Shown here: piece by piece, positions 27,979-36,284 of the stretch
How the letters are laid out: every line of letters starts with the position of its first letter
Numbering within the stretch: position 1 is the stretch's first letter
Notes under the pieces: model-generated
Databases searched by the model: none
Seen by the model: the letters and a program-made list of their open reading frames with translations, nothing else
Told to the model about the DNA's origin: nothing
DNA from: Deinococcus sp. Arct2-2
Lineage (GTDB): Bacteria; Deinococcota; Deinococci; Deinococcales; Deinococcaceae
Reading direction: 5' to 3'
NCBI RefSeq assembly: GCF_004801315.1
Contig: NZ_SSNW01000003.1
Coordinates: 62,001-126,000 of the forward strand
Length of the DNA: 64,000 nt
Program-made: the position numbers and the translations under genes

Positions 27979-29426
27979 GCCAAAGCCTCAGACAGCACCT
28001 CATTGTCGGGGACGTTGTGCAGGGCGGTGCGGCCAATCTGCTCGACGGTGCTGTGCTGGGGCAACTGTGTCAACACGTTGCGGGTGTCGATGACGAGGCG
28101 GCGGCGCATGGCCCGCACCGCCTGATCCCAGTCCAGCGCGCGGTATTCGTCCCATTCGGTCATCAGGATCACGGCGTCGGCCCCGCGCAGGGCAGCTTCG
28201 GCGGTGGGGGCCTCATCGTAGGTCAGGTGCGCCCACTCGCGGCGGGCGTGCGGCATCGCCACCGGGTCATGCACGGTCACTTTGGCCCCCAAGTCCATCA
28301 GGCGGGCAATGCAGTCGTGGGCCGGGGCGTCGCGCAGGTCGTCGGTATTGGGCTTAAAGGCAAGGCCCAGCACCGCCACGCGCTTGCCCTGAAGGCGGTG
28401 CAGGTGGCGCTGCAACTTGCTGATGATCAGGTGCCGCTGGCGCTGGTTGACTTCCACCGCCGCCCGCAGAATAGGCATGGTGTAGCCGTACTCGCTGCCG
28501 GTATTGATCAGGGCCGCCGTGTCTTTGCCGAAGCAGCTTCCGCCCCAGCCCGCGCCCGCCGACAGGAAGCGGTGCCCGATGCGCCCGTCGCAACCGATAC
28601 CGTGCGTCACCTGCTCGATGTCAGCGTCTACGCACTCGCACAAACCCGCGATTTCGTTGGCAAAGCTGATTTTCAGGGCGAGGAACGCATTGGCCGCGTA
28701 CTTGATCATTTCGGCGCTGCTGAGGCTGGTCGTGACCAGTTCGGGCAGCGTGTAGGTGGAGGGGCGCGGCATGCCGGGGGGCGGCGTAAAGGTCTGCTCC
28801 AGCAGGGGCTGATAGAGCTGACGCAGGCGCTCTATGCCTTCCGGCGAGGCGCTGCCCAACACGATCCGGTCGGGGTAGAGGCTGTCGTGGAGCGCCGTGC
28901 CTTCGCGCAGGAATTCAGGGTTGCTGACCACCACGTAGCGGCCCGCCGAGTAGTCGAGGGCGTGTTCTTCCAGAATGCGCGACACCCAGTCGCCCGTGCC
29001 CACCGGAACCGTACTTTTGTTGACCACCACTTGCAGCTTGCCGTTGAGGTTGCGGGCCACACTTTGGGCGGCTCCTTCCACGTACCGCAAATTGGGCTGA
29101 CCACTGGGCAGCGGCGGCGTGCCCACGCAAATAAAGATCACGTCGGCGTCGGGAATGGCCGAGGCGTAGTCGTCCGTCCAGCGCAGGCGCTCCTGACTGG
29201 CCCGCAACAAGTCTTCGAGGCCGGGTTCGTAGATCGGCAACTCGCCGCGCCGCAGCATTTCGATTTTGTTCTGATCTACGTCGATGCCCACCACCTGATG
29301 CCCCAACGAGGCCAGCATGACGGCGGTGCCCATGCCCACGTATCCGGTGCCGACGACGGCGACTTTGAGGGATTCGGTCAATGCTTTTCCGGTCTGCGCT
29401 GCGATTGGCTGTTGGGTTGGCTGCAT
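27975..29426 (-). CDS. UDP-glucose 6-dehydrogenase
   Basis: A 483-residue enzyme oxidising UDP-glucose to UDP-glucuronate with two NAD. Landmarks: NAD fold VAVVGTGYVGMGTA (23-36), ICVGTP, SNPEFLREGTA, Lys242 in AEMIKYAANAFLA and the catalytic Cys298 in GWGGSCFGKD. About 20 extra N-terminal residues precede the fold. ATG at 29424-29426 is chosen for the AAGGAG upstream. Its product is the substrate of the UDP-xylose synthase domain encoded next, with overlapping stop and start codons. It therefore supplies glucuronate and/or xylose to the polysaccharide. Confidence 0.93.
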   Translation of the reverse strand: MQPTQQPIAAQTGKALTESLKVAVVGTGYVGMGTAVMLASLGHQVVGIDVDQNKIEMLRRGELPIYEPGLEDLLRASQERLRWTDDYASAIPDADVIFICVGTPPLPSGQPNLRYVEGAAQSVARNLNGKLQVVVNKSTVPVGTGDWVSRILEEHALDYSAGRYVVVSNPEFLREGTALHDSLYPDRIVLGSASPEGIERLRQLYQPLLEQTFTPPPGMPRPSTYTLPELVTTSLSSAEMIKYAANAFLALKISFANEIAGLCECVDADIEQVTHGIGCDGRIGHRFLSAGAGWGGSCFGKDTAALINTGSEYGYTMPILRAAVEVNQRQRHLIISKLQRHLHRLQGKRVAVLGLAFKPNTDDLRDAPAHDCIARLMDLGAKVTVHDPVAMPHARREWAHLTYDEAPTAEAALRGADAVILMTEWDEYRALDWDQAVRAMRRRLVIDTRNVLTQLPQHSTVEQIGRTALHNVPDNEVLSEALA

Positions 29427-29780
29427 GGTGGGTTCTCCTTGAATGCTCGACTGCGAATGCCCAGCTTTGATTGCACGGCTCTGACTGTCCAACGCTGTGG
29501 GTCCGACTCTCACTGCCTGTACTCGGCCAACGCACTGGTTGACTCTTCGGCGAGCGGGGTTGGTTCTGCAGAAGGCCACTGCTCATTCCAAATGGGTCAT
29601 TCCAAATGGGTGTGATCTCAGACTGGTCTAATGCAGCAAAGTGGCCGTGCCGACAGTGCGGCGAGCAGGCCGGAACCAACGCAGAAAACTTAAACTTCGG
29701 GGCGCTAACGAAAAATAAACCCACTGGTGTTATTCATCTCGGCTTTAGAAATGGAGGAAAGATGAAGAAATACGTCGGCT
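29427..29780. other. Gap with two sets of short direct repeats
   Basis: No gene in 354 bp inside the polysaccharide cluster, so an internal promoter is possible. A perfect 14-bp tandem duplication, TCATTCCAAATGGG twice, occupies 29583-29610. A second pair, TCGGCTTTAGAAATGG and TCGGCTCTAGAAATGG, lies about 36 bp apart between 29738 and 29790 and overlaps the 3' end of the next gene. Confidence 0.6.
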
Positions 29781-30713
29781 CTAGAAATGGGCTGGATATT
29801 GATGCTCGATATGCCAGCGGGCCGTGTTGTACACGCCTTCAAGGAGGCTGACACTGGAGCGCCAACCCAGCCGTTCTAGGGGCAATTCTGGGGGCGTAGG
29901 AGCAGAGACAGGCAGGCGCGGGCCAAACTCGAAAGTGCCCCGGTAGCCCGTGACCGAGGCCACCAGATTCACGAGTTCGCTGAGGGTGCAAGACTGCGTG
30001 AGGCCCACGCAAATCTGGCCAGGCCGCGCCACTTGATCCATCATGAACAGGGTGGCCGCCGTCAGGTCGTCCAGATGCAGCAGTGAATGACGCTCGTAAG
30101 GGTGGCCCAACAACTGAAACACGGGCAGCGCGCTTTCGGTGGCCCGCTGCATTTCTTGAAGCAGGGTGGGCACCAGAGCGCAGCCGGGTTCCGAGCGCAC
30201 GCCGGGGCCATACACGCTGCTGCTGACGGCACTGATGAAATTGCAGTTGTACTGGCGGCGGTAGCTGTCGCACAGTTCGGTGGTGGCCCGCCGCGTCACG
30301 GCGCAGGCGTAGCGGGCTTCTTCCAACCGCGCTGAGGGCCAATGCTGGCGCTGAAGCGGCAACGCGGCGTCTTCCAGCAGCGTCGCGCTGCAATCGAGGC
30401 ACAGCAGTTTGCCCACGTCGTACAGGTAGGCGGCGTCTACCATATTGGTGACACTCAGCAGGTTGTCGCGCAGCCACTGCGGAGGCTGAAAGCTGTCTGC
30501 ATCAAGGCTTCTGGCCTGCGCCGCCATAAAAAACACGTAGTCGGGCAGTTCGCGCTCGAAGAATTCCAGCACCGCTTCTTTTTCGCGTAAATCCAGCGCG
30601 TCGGCCACCACCAAGTTGTCGTGACCCTGAGACAGCAGGCGGCTCACGAGCGCTTCCCGGAATGCCCCCGACGGATACGCCAGAAAAATCTTGCTGTTGT
30701 CGGGAACATTCAT
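29781..30713 (-). CDS. NAD-dependent epimerase/dehydratase-like protein (GDP-fucose-synthase-like, altered active site)
   Basis: A 310-residue short-chain dehydrogenase whose overall pattern follows GDP-L-fucose synthase: VFFMAAQ, the Ser region LLCLDCSA, a Tyr motif, then SSSVYGPG and SLLHLDDLTAATLFMM. The NAD-binding glycine motif is degenerate (AYPSGAFREALV). The catalytic YxxxK is Tyr135-ACA-Val139, so the lysine is missing. It may have lost oxidoreductase activity or use a different mechanism. ATG at 30711-30713. It is embedded in the polysaccharide cluster between the WecB-type transferase and UDP-glucose dehydrogenase, so a sugar-nucleotide role is likely but not certain. Confidence 0.75.
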   Translation of the reverse strand: MNVPDNSKIFLAYPSGAFREALVSRLLSQGHDNLVVADALDLREKEAVLEFFERELPDYVFFMAAQARSLDADSFQPPQWLRDNLLSVTNMVDAAYLYDVGKLLCLDCSATLLEDAALPLQRQHWPSARLEEARYACAVTRRATTELCDSYRRQYNCNFISAVSSSVYGPGVRSEPGCALVPTLLQEMQRATESALPVFQLLGHPYERHSLLHLDDLTAATLFMMDQVARPGQICVGLTQSCTLSELVNLVASVTGYRGTFEFGPRLPVSAPTPPELPLERLGWRSSVSLLEGVYNTARWHIEHQYPAHF

Positions 30714-30845
30714 GGGTGCGGCTCCAGCACGCTAAACATGAGGACACAGGACTGGGGTTGTCCGCTCTGGGAGTCAGCAGTGAGGTGTGGCGCACAGGTC
30801 GGTTGAACCCATCGTTGCTTCATTCTTGGCTCCTGACCGCCACGC

Positions 30846-31652
30846 TTAGCCGTAACGTTGAGGTTGCTCCTGTCCATCGGGCAACTGGACTGGAAAAGGC
30901 CGCACCCGGATGCCCTGCAAGAACAGATTCCACAGGAACAGCGGATTGAGCAGCACGTAGCGTTTCCAGAGGCGGCGCGGTTCCTGAATGAGGCGGAACA
31001 GCCATTCCAGCCCCGCGTTTTGCATGCGCTTAGGAGCTTGCGGCAGCGTGCCCGCGTGGAAATCGAAGGCCGCGCCCACCGCCAGAATCGGCAACCCGAT
31101 CAGCGGCGCGTTCTCGAAGGCCCAGACTTCTTGGCGCGGGCAACCGAGGCCCACGAACACGGCATGTGCGCCCGATTCGCGGATGCGCACGGCGGTGGCC
31201 TGCTGCTCTTCGGGACTGGTGCGGCGAAACTTAGAAGCTTCCATGCCCGCCACCCGTAACCCCGGAAACTTGACCTGTAGGTTGCGGGCGAAACGTTCCA
31301 GTACAGCGGGCTGACTGCCGTACAGGTACACGCTCAGGTCGTCTTCGGCCAAGGCCTGCGCCACCCGCAACGTCAGCTCTGGGCCGTACACGCGGTCTGG
31401 CAAGCTTTTGCCGTGCAAAAGTCCCAGCGCCCAGCGCACCGGTTGGCCGTCCGGCACCACCAGATTCAGCCCGTTCAGGCGGCGGGCCTGCTCCGCGTTG
31501 GTCATGCCGGTCATGACGCCGTGAACCGCCAATGCACTGACCGTAAACGCCCGTTTGTCGCGTGCCGCGTCGCGGATGGCCTGCACCGCGTAGTCGTAGT
31601 CCACCGCATGAATCTTCACGCCCAGCACCGAATATGCACCCAGATTGATCAT
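30846..31652 (-). CDS. WecB/TagA/CpsF family glycosyltransferase (GT26)
   Basis: A 268-residue GT26 transferase. Such enzymes add the second sugar, often an N-acetylmannosamine-type residue, to an undecaprenyl-linked acceptor. Motifs: [45 protein letters not shown] and the C-terminal [19 protein letters not shown], which associates with the membrane. ATG at 31650-31652 overlaps the stop of the preceding epimerase gene as ATGA. No initiating phosphoglycosyltransferase is present in the window, so it must come from elsewhere. Confidence 0.92.
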   Translation of the reverse strand: MINLGAYSVLGVKIHAVDYDYAVQAIRDAARDKRAFTVSALAVHGVMTGMTNAEQARRLNGLNLVVPDGQPVRWALGLLHGKSLPDRVYGPELTLRVAQALAEDDLSVYLYGSQPAVLERFARNLQVKFPGLRVAGMEASKFRRTSPEEQQATAVRIRESGAHAVFVGLGCPRQEVWAFENAPLIGLPILAVGAAFDFHAGTLPQAPKRMQNAGLEWLFRLIQEPRRLWKRYVLLNPLFLWNLFLQGIRVRPFPVQLPDGQEQPQRYG

Positions 31653-32716
31653 GTGAGCGCCCACCGTTCCTGATTGACCGAGTACATTTCCTGCAAAATG
31701 CGCGGCACATCGTAGGTGATGCCCCAGCCGGGATAGTGCGCCTTGAACTTGGCGAGGTCGCTGATGTACCAGATGTGGTCGCCGCTGCGGTTGTCCTCGG
31801 CGTAGGTGTGATTCAACTTACGGCCCGTAATTTCTTCGCACAGCGCGATGGCTTCCAGCATCGAGCAGTTGCTTTCGCGCCCGCCGCCGATGTTATAGAC
31901 CTCGCCGGAACGCGGGTTGTGGAAGAATTCGGCAAAGGCGGCAATCAGGTCGGCAGAGTGGATATTGTCGCGCACCTGTTTGCCCTGATAGCCGAAAATG
32001 GTGTAGGGCGTGCCGGTCATGGCGCACTTCATCAAGTAGGCCAAAAAGCCGTGGAGCTGCGTGCCGGAGTGGTTTGGCCCGGTCAGGCAGCCGCCCCGGA
32101 ACGACACCGTTTTCATACCGAAGTAGCGCCCGTATTCCTGCACCAGCACGTCGGCAGCCACTTTGGAGGCCCCAAAGAGCGAGTGCTTGCTCTGGTCGAT
32201 GCTCATGTCTTCGGCAATGCCGGGCGAGTAGCGGTGCGCCGGGTCGATTTCCCAGCGGGTCGCCAATTCCTGAAGCGGCAAGACGTTGGGCGTGTCGCCG
32301 TACACCTTGTTGGTGGAGGTAAAAATAAACGGCGCATCGGGGCAGTGGGCGCGGGCCGCTTCCAACATGTTCAACGTGCCGTTGGCGTTCACCGAGAAAT
32401 CCACAAACGGATCGCGGGCGGCCCAGTCGTGCGAAGGTTGCGCCGCCGTGTGGATCACGAGTTCTATGGACTTGCCGTACTTGGCGAACACGGCGTCCAG
32501 CGCCGAGGCATCCCGAATATCGACGTCTTGGTGGTGGTAGTTGCCCACCTGACGCTCCAAGCGGCTGCGGTTCCAGCGCGTCGAGGCTTCTGCACCAAAA
32601 AAATACTGCCGCATATCGTTGTCGATGCCCACAACGTCGAGGCCCAGCGCGGCAAAAAACCGCACCGCTTCGGAACCGATCAGCCCGGCAGACCCTGAGA
32701 TCAACGCTACACCCAT
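31649..32716 (-). CDS. NAD-dependent epimerase, CDP-paratose 2-epimerase-like
   Basis: A 355-residue extended short-chain dehydrogenase resembling CDP-paratose/CDP-tyvelose 2-epimerases: [15 protein letters not shown] for [17 protein letters not shown] and [13 protein letters not shown]. The position of the catalytic Tyr is Phe181 in [11 protein letters not shown] (Lys185 kept). I recall this Phe as common in this subgroup, so it may define a subfamily rather than a defect. It is the first gene of the cluster (AAGGAG before ATG 32714-32716) and is coupled to the GT26 gene. No other CDP-sugar genes are visible, so the true sugar nucleotide is open. Confidence 0.8.
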   Translation of the reverse strand: MGVALISGSAGLIGSEAVRFFAALGLDVVGIDNDMRQYFFGAEASTRWNRSRLERQVGNYHHQDVDIRDASALDAVFAKYGKSIELVIHTAAQPSHDWAARDPFVDFSVNANGTLNMLEAARAHCPDAPFIFTSTNKVYGDTPNVLPLQELATRWEIDPAHRYSPGIAEDMSIDQSKHSLFGASKVAADVLVQEYGRYFGMKTVSFRGGCLTGPNHSGTQLHGFLAYLMKCAMTGTPYTIFGYQGKQVRDNIHSADLIAAFAEFFHNPRSGEVYNIGGGRESNCSMLEAIALCEEITGRKLNHTYAEDNRSGDHIWYISDLAKFKAHYPGWGITYDVPRILQEMYSVNQERWALT

Positions 32717-33725
32717 CGTTTTCTTCTCCTTCTTGCACGGCGGGCCATTCGCTGGCCGCCTCCAACCGTTTGGCAGGACGCAGCAAGCATGAGCCGGGGG
32801 GCGTTAAGTCAGAGCTAATGCAGAGAATTTGGGGTTTAACGCTGGGTTGTGCGTCATCGCCCGGTAGGAGACGGACGCTGCACTGGTCGCCGGCAACGGG
32901 ACCTCACCGTCTGGGGCCCTCTGCCTCAGAGTCCAATTTTTATCTGGTCTGCTTTGTTGCGCAGCGTTCCGACGCCACTCGCCAGGAAAGCTGCAACAGT
33001 TGAGCTTCTGGAGAAGATTGAATGAGGAAACGACTCTGGTAGTGGTTCAAGGCACCCCCAATGAGGCAGTGAACCGAGTGCAGCCATAAATGAAACAAAT
33101 AATTTTGAGCGTGTTTTGAGTTCTGCGAGTCAGGCAGCGTCACCGAGGTAGAGCAGTTCAATGGAACCACCCACCTAAGTTGAGCTTCGATTGACAAGTA
33201 GTGGGTACCACTTCATAGGTCTATACGGTCAGATGGGTAGGTAATGAACATGCTTTCATCCAAATTGCGGATAAAAGTCATAAACTATTCACTAAGCTTC
33301 ATGTGGAGTGGGTGAAGTTGATCCTCGCTCGGCTGTACTCTCAGCGGAACCATTGCCCCCGTCGGCGGAAGTGGTCACCTTTTTCTCAACCTCAGCAATC
33401 ACTCCTGAAGTTTCAATGGCAGACTCTAGGCTTGCTGCTCTGTCTACTACAAGGCCTGTTGCCGTCCCCGTTCACAGCTTGCGCGTGTACCTATTTTGAT
33501 TGACTGCTGGGTTTTCTGTCTGTCTGATACTTCTCAGTGAGGTTTCACAATCGTCCGCTCGACTGTATTCCTACTTAGAGCTTCACCGGAGCCGCCCCAC
33601 TGCACCAGCGCACACTTGTTGACCGGCTACTTCTTGGCGTTGTGCAACCCAATTCGTTGTAAGAGCATGCTCCGACAAGTCCTTGTTGCTGGTGCGGGAT
33701 GTGGGGAGCGGGGAGGAAGATTCTC
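32717..33725. other. 1-kb gene-free divergent regulatory region
   Basis: Lies between the outward-facing polysaccharide operon and the SARP-like regulator. Only short unconvincing reading frames are present, and base composition is lower in GC than in flanking genes. A long-spaced dyad GCGTTAA (32801-32807) and TTAACGC (32836-32842) lies close to the operon start. It could hold long leaders, a small RNA or eroded coding DNA; I see no diagnostic signal for any of these. Confidence 0.5.
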
Positions 33726-36197
33726 GTGCTGATCGTTCATCTGTTGGGGCATGCCCACGTGACGCTGGCCCGGCGCACAGTGCCGCTGTCGGCCAAAGCG
33801 GTAGCCCTCATTATTTATCTGTACATGGAAAAGCAGCCCCAGCACCGTGAACGGCTGGCGAACCTGCTCTGGAATACCCCGGAAGCCCGGAAGAATTTGC
33901 GGGTAGAACTGGCACGGATTCGGTCTGCCGGACTGAACGTGTTTCCTTCCAGCCACCAACTGCTGCACCTCGAAAACGTGACCAGCGACTTTGAGATGTG
34001 GTGTGAGGGAGCCAACCGCTCTATGAACCAGAGCCAATTGACCGATTGGCTGGCGATGATCCGGGGGCTGCCTTTTACTGGCCTAGAGGACTTGGGCAGT
34101 TCCACCTTTCAGAGTTGGGTGGATCAGCAGCGGTGGCTGATGACGCAGCAGATAGAGCAGCACCTGAGCCGGATGTACTGGCGCTACGCCCGCGAGAACC
34201 ATACGTGGGCCACCCGCCTGATTGCCGAACGCGCCGAATCGCTGGACTTGGAGCATCCCGGCGAGGTGCAGGAGGTGACCCCGGTGCTGGCGTCGAGTGC
34301 CGGGTCATCGCTGGCCCCTGCCCCACACCCGCACGAACGCAGTGTGGCGGTGTTGCCGCCCCCGTCCAGCTTACAGAACACGCCGCTGAATCTGTCTCCC
34401 TCACTGCTGCATTCGCCTTTGCCCGAGCCGATTCAGCTTCAGCCCACGCGCTCCAAAATCGGGGCCATTCATTTCGAGCGGCCTCACGAAGAACATGAAC
34501 TGCGCCAAGCCTTCCGGCGGGCCGAGGGACAGTCTCAGTTTGTGGTGCTGCACGGGCCTCCCGGCAGCGGCAAAAGCCACCTCGCCGAATCGGTGGCCCA
34601 GCAACTCGACTGGCAAGAGGTGCGGGTGTCCAGCCTGCGCTCCAGCCGCCTGATGCTGGCCAGCCTCGCACAGGCCCTCCTCAAGGTCTGCGATTCGGAG
34701 AGTGCCGAGGCGCTGAACCGCCTGTTGATGCAGCCCGCAACTCTTGAAGAGGACGTGGTAAAGGTGGCCCATGTGCTGTCTAAGGTTCACCGCCCCGTGC
34801 TGCTGATTTTTGACCGGCCACAGGACGCGCCGCCCGAACTGCTTCCCCTGTTCGAATTCTTGTTCGGGGCGTCGGGCGACGCGCAACGGGTGTTTTTGCT
34901 GCTCAGCCGCGAACCCGCCGATCAGGTGCCGTTGGCGCGGGCCATGCGCCGGGCCACCGACCGCAGCAGCCGCCTAGAACTGGGGATGCCGCCGCTGTCG
35001 ACGCTGAGTGTGCAGCGCACGCTAGAAGCCCAGTTTCCCTTCGAGCCAGTGGAGCATTTGCAGGCGCTGGCGGCCCGCTTGGTGCAGCGCAGCGAAGGCA
35101 ACCCGCTGCACCTGCTGAGCCTGATCGACCAGACCGCCGACCTAGAGCAGACGGGCAGTCCGGCCTTTCCGCAGGCGCTCCGCGAAACTTTTAGCCACGA
35201 AGTCGACCACTGGCCCGCGCCGGTGCGGGAGGCAGTGGAGCGCCTGAGCGTCATTTACGGCCAGTTCGACGCGGCGCTGGCGCGGGCCGTATTGGGCGAG
35301 TCCAGCAGCGGCAACACCGAACTTTTGCTGTACGAGGCGATCAAGCACCATATTTTGGTAGAAGCCGAACCCGAAGTGCCGCTGCATTGGCCGGGCTGCG
35401 TGCCTGAACGCGCCCCGATTCCTGCCGAACCGCAGTACGTGTTCCGCAGCGAGGGCCTGCGCGTGACCCTTGCCAGCCAGCTTCCCCAACTGCTGCGCCA
35501 AGACATTCGCCGCAGATTGATGAGTGCGCTGGCCGAAGATTCGCCCGGTTTGGCGGCCTATTACGCGGCCCGCGCCAACTTGCCCGAAGACGCGGCCCTG
35601 CTGCGCGGCGTGTATGCCCAGCGCCTGCCTACCGATAGCCCGCTGCGGCACATTCCGGGCCAACCGTCTCGCCGCTTGCCCGTGCCGCTGGCCGATGTGC
35701 CCGCCGAAGTGGGCCACTCGCTGTCGCCGCTGCCCGATGTTCCGCTGAGCCGTCAGGGCTACCTGCTGTCGGGCAACCGGGGCGGCCTGACCGTGCTGAG
35801 TTCCAGCCGCTATGGTCACCCGTCTACCCTCACACTGCGCTTTGATTTGCCTGCGGGCCTAAGCCATGTGCAGAGCAGCGTCCGGTTGCTGTGGCGGCTG
35901 GACGTGTACGGCGGCGGCGAAGAACTGGGGCCAGCCCTGACGCCTTTTGCGCTGCGGCTGGGCGTGCAAGGCTCCAAGGTGGCGCAAATCCTGATTCCCT
36001 ACGAACTGGGCGACTACCGCGAAGAAGGCGTGTCTCACCGGGTGCATTCCAACGTGACCCTCGGCAGTTGGATGGAGCATGAATTGACGCTGGACGAACC
36101 TGCCGCACGGACGCTGGAACTGAGCGTGCGGGCCGTGAACGTGTCGCTGACTGTAAAAGCCCTGCGCCTGAACGAGCAAAATCTGCTGAGCTACTGA
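33726..36197 (+). CDS. SARP-like regulator with ATPase core and C-terminal beta-rich domain
   Basis: About 823 residues. The N-terminal 70 residues (HRERLANLLWNTPEARKNLRVELARIR) match the winged-helix DNA-binding region of SARP/BTAD activators, and residues to about 175 the helical BTAD part. A Pro-rich linker follows, then a P-loop ATPase with intact Walker A GPPGSGKSH (about 277-285) and a Walker B-like LLIFDRPQD near 360. Residues about 675-823 are beta-rich (GYLLSGNRGGLTVLSSS onward) and look like a jellyroll/carbohydrate-binding fold rather than the usual TPRs. GTG at 33726 has GGGGAGG 9 bp upstream and is preferred to an ATG 27 bp earlier. It faces the polysaccharide operon and may control it. 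Confidence 0.75.
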   Translation: MLIVHLLGHAHVTLARRTVPLSAKAVALIIYLYMEKQPQHRERLANLLWNTPEARKNLRVELARIRSAGLNVFPSSHQLLHLENVTSDFEMWCEGANRSMNQSQLTDWLAMIRGLPFTGLEDLGSSTFQSWVDQQRWLMTQQIEQHLSRMYWRYARENHTWATRLIAERAESLDLEHPGEVQEVTPVLASSAGSSLAPAPHPHERSVAVLPPPSSLQNTPLNLSPSLLHSPLPEPIQLQPTRSKIGAIHFERPHEEHELRQAFRRAEGQSQFVVLHGPPGSGKSHLAESVAQQLDWQEVRVSSLRSSRLMLASLAQALLKVCDSESAEALNRLLMQPATLEEDVVKVAHVLSKVHRPVLLIFDRPQDAPPELLPLFEFLFGASGDAQRVFLLLSREPADQVPLARAMRRATDRSSRLELGMPPLSTLSVQRTLEAQFPFEPVEHLQALAARLVQRSEGNPLHLLSLIDQTADLEQTGSPAFPQALRETFSHEVDHWPAPVREAVERLSVIYGQFDAALARAVLGESSSGNTELLLYEAIKHHILVEAEPEVPLHWPGCVPERAPIPAEPQYVFRSEGLRVTLASQLPQLLRQDIRRRLMSALAEDSPGLAAYYAARANLPEDAALLRGVYAQRLPTDSPLRHIPGQPSRRLPVPLADVPAEVGHSLSPLPDVPLSRQGYLLSGNRGGLTVLSSSRYGHPSTLTLRFDLPAGLSHVQSSVRLLWRLDVYGGGEELGPALTPFALRLGVQGSKVAQILIPYELGDYREEGVSHRVHSNVTLGSWMEHELTLDEPAARTLELSVRAVNVSLTVKALRLNEQNLLSY

Positions 36198-36214
36198 AGA
36201 CGGCCAAACCAAAC

Positions 36215-36264
36215 AGAAGCGGCGCGAGGGGAAGGTTCTCCTCAGCGCCGCTTCTCGTTTGTTT
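36215..36264 (+). terminator. Terminator between SARP-like gene and beta-helix gene
   Basis: Perfect 11-bp arms AGAAGCGGCGC (36215-36225) and GCGCCGCTTCT (36245-36255), followed by CGTTTGTTTGTTT on the plus strand. The two flanking genes converge, so it may serve both. Confidence 0.85.
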
Positions 36265-36284
36265 GTTTATTCGTTCGTCCGGAC

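Noticed and set aside
28017..29615. A 532-codon plus-strand frame
   Set aside because: Antisense to UDP-glucose dehydrogenase; no family pattern in its product.
33175..33187. CTAAGTTGAGCTT also found inverted at 44701-44713
   Set aside because: A 13-base match between two places is expected many times by chance in 64 kb, and no longer similarity surrounds it.
32940..33197. An 85-codon minus-strand frame in the 1-kb gap
   Set aside because: No ribosome site, no recognisable domain and an unusual composition. It could be a decayed gene, but nothing supports calling it.
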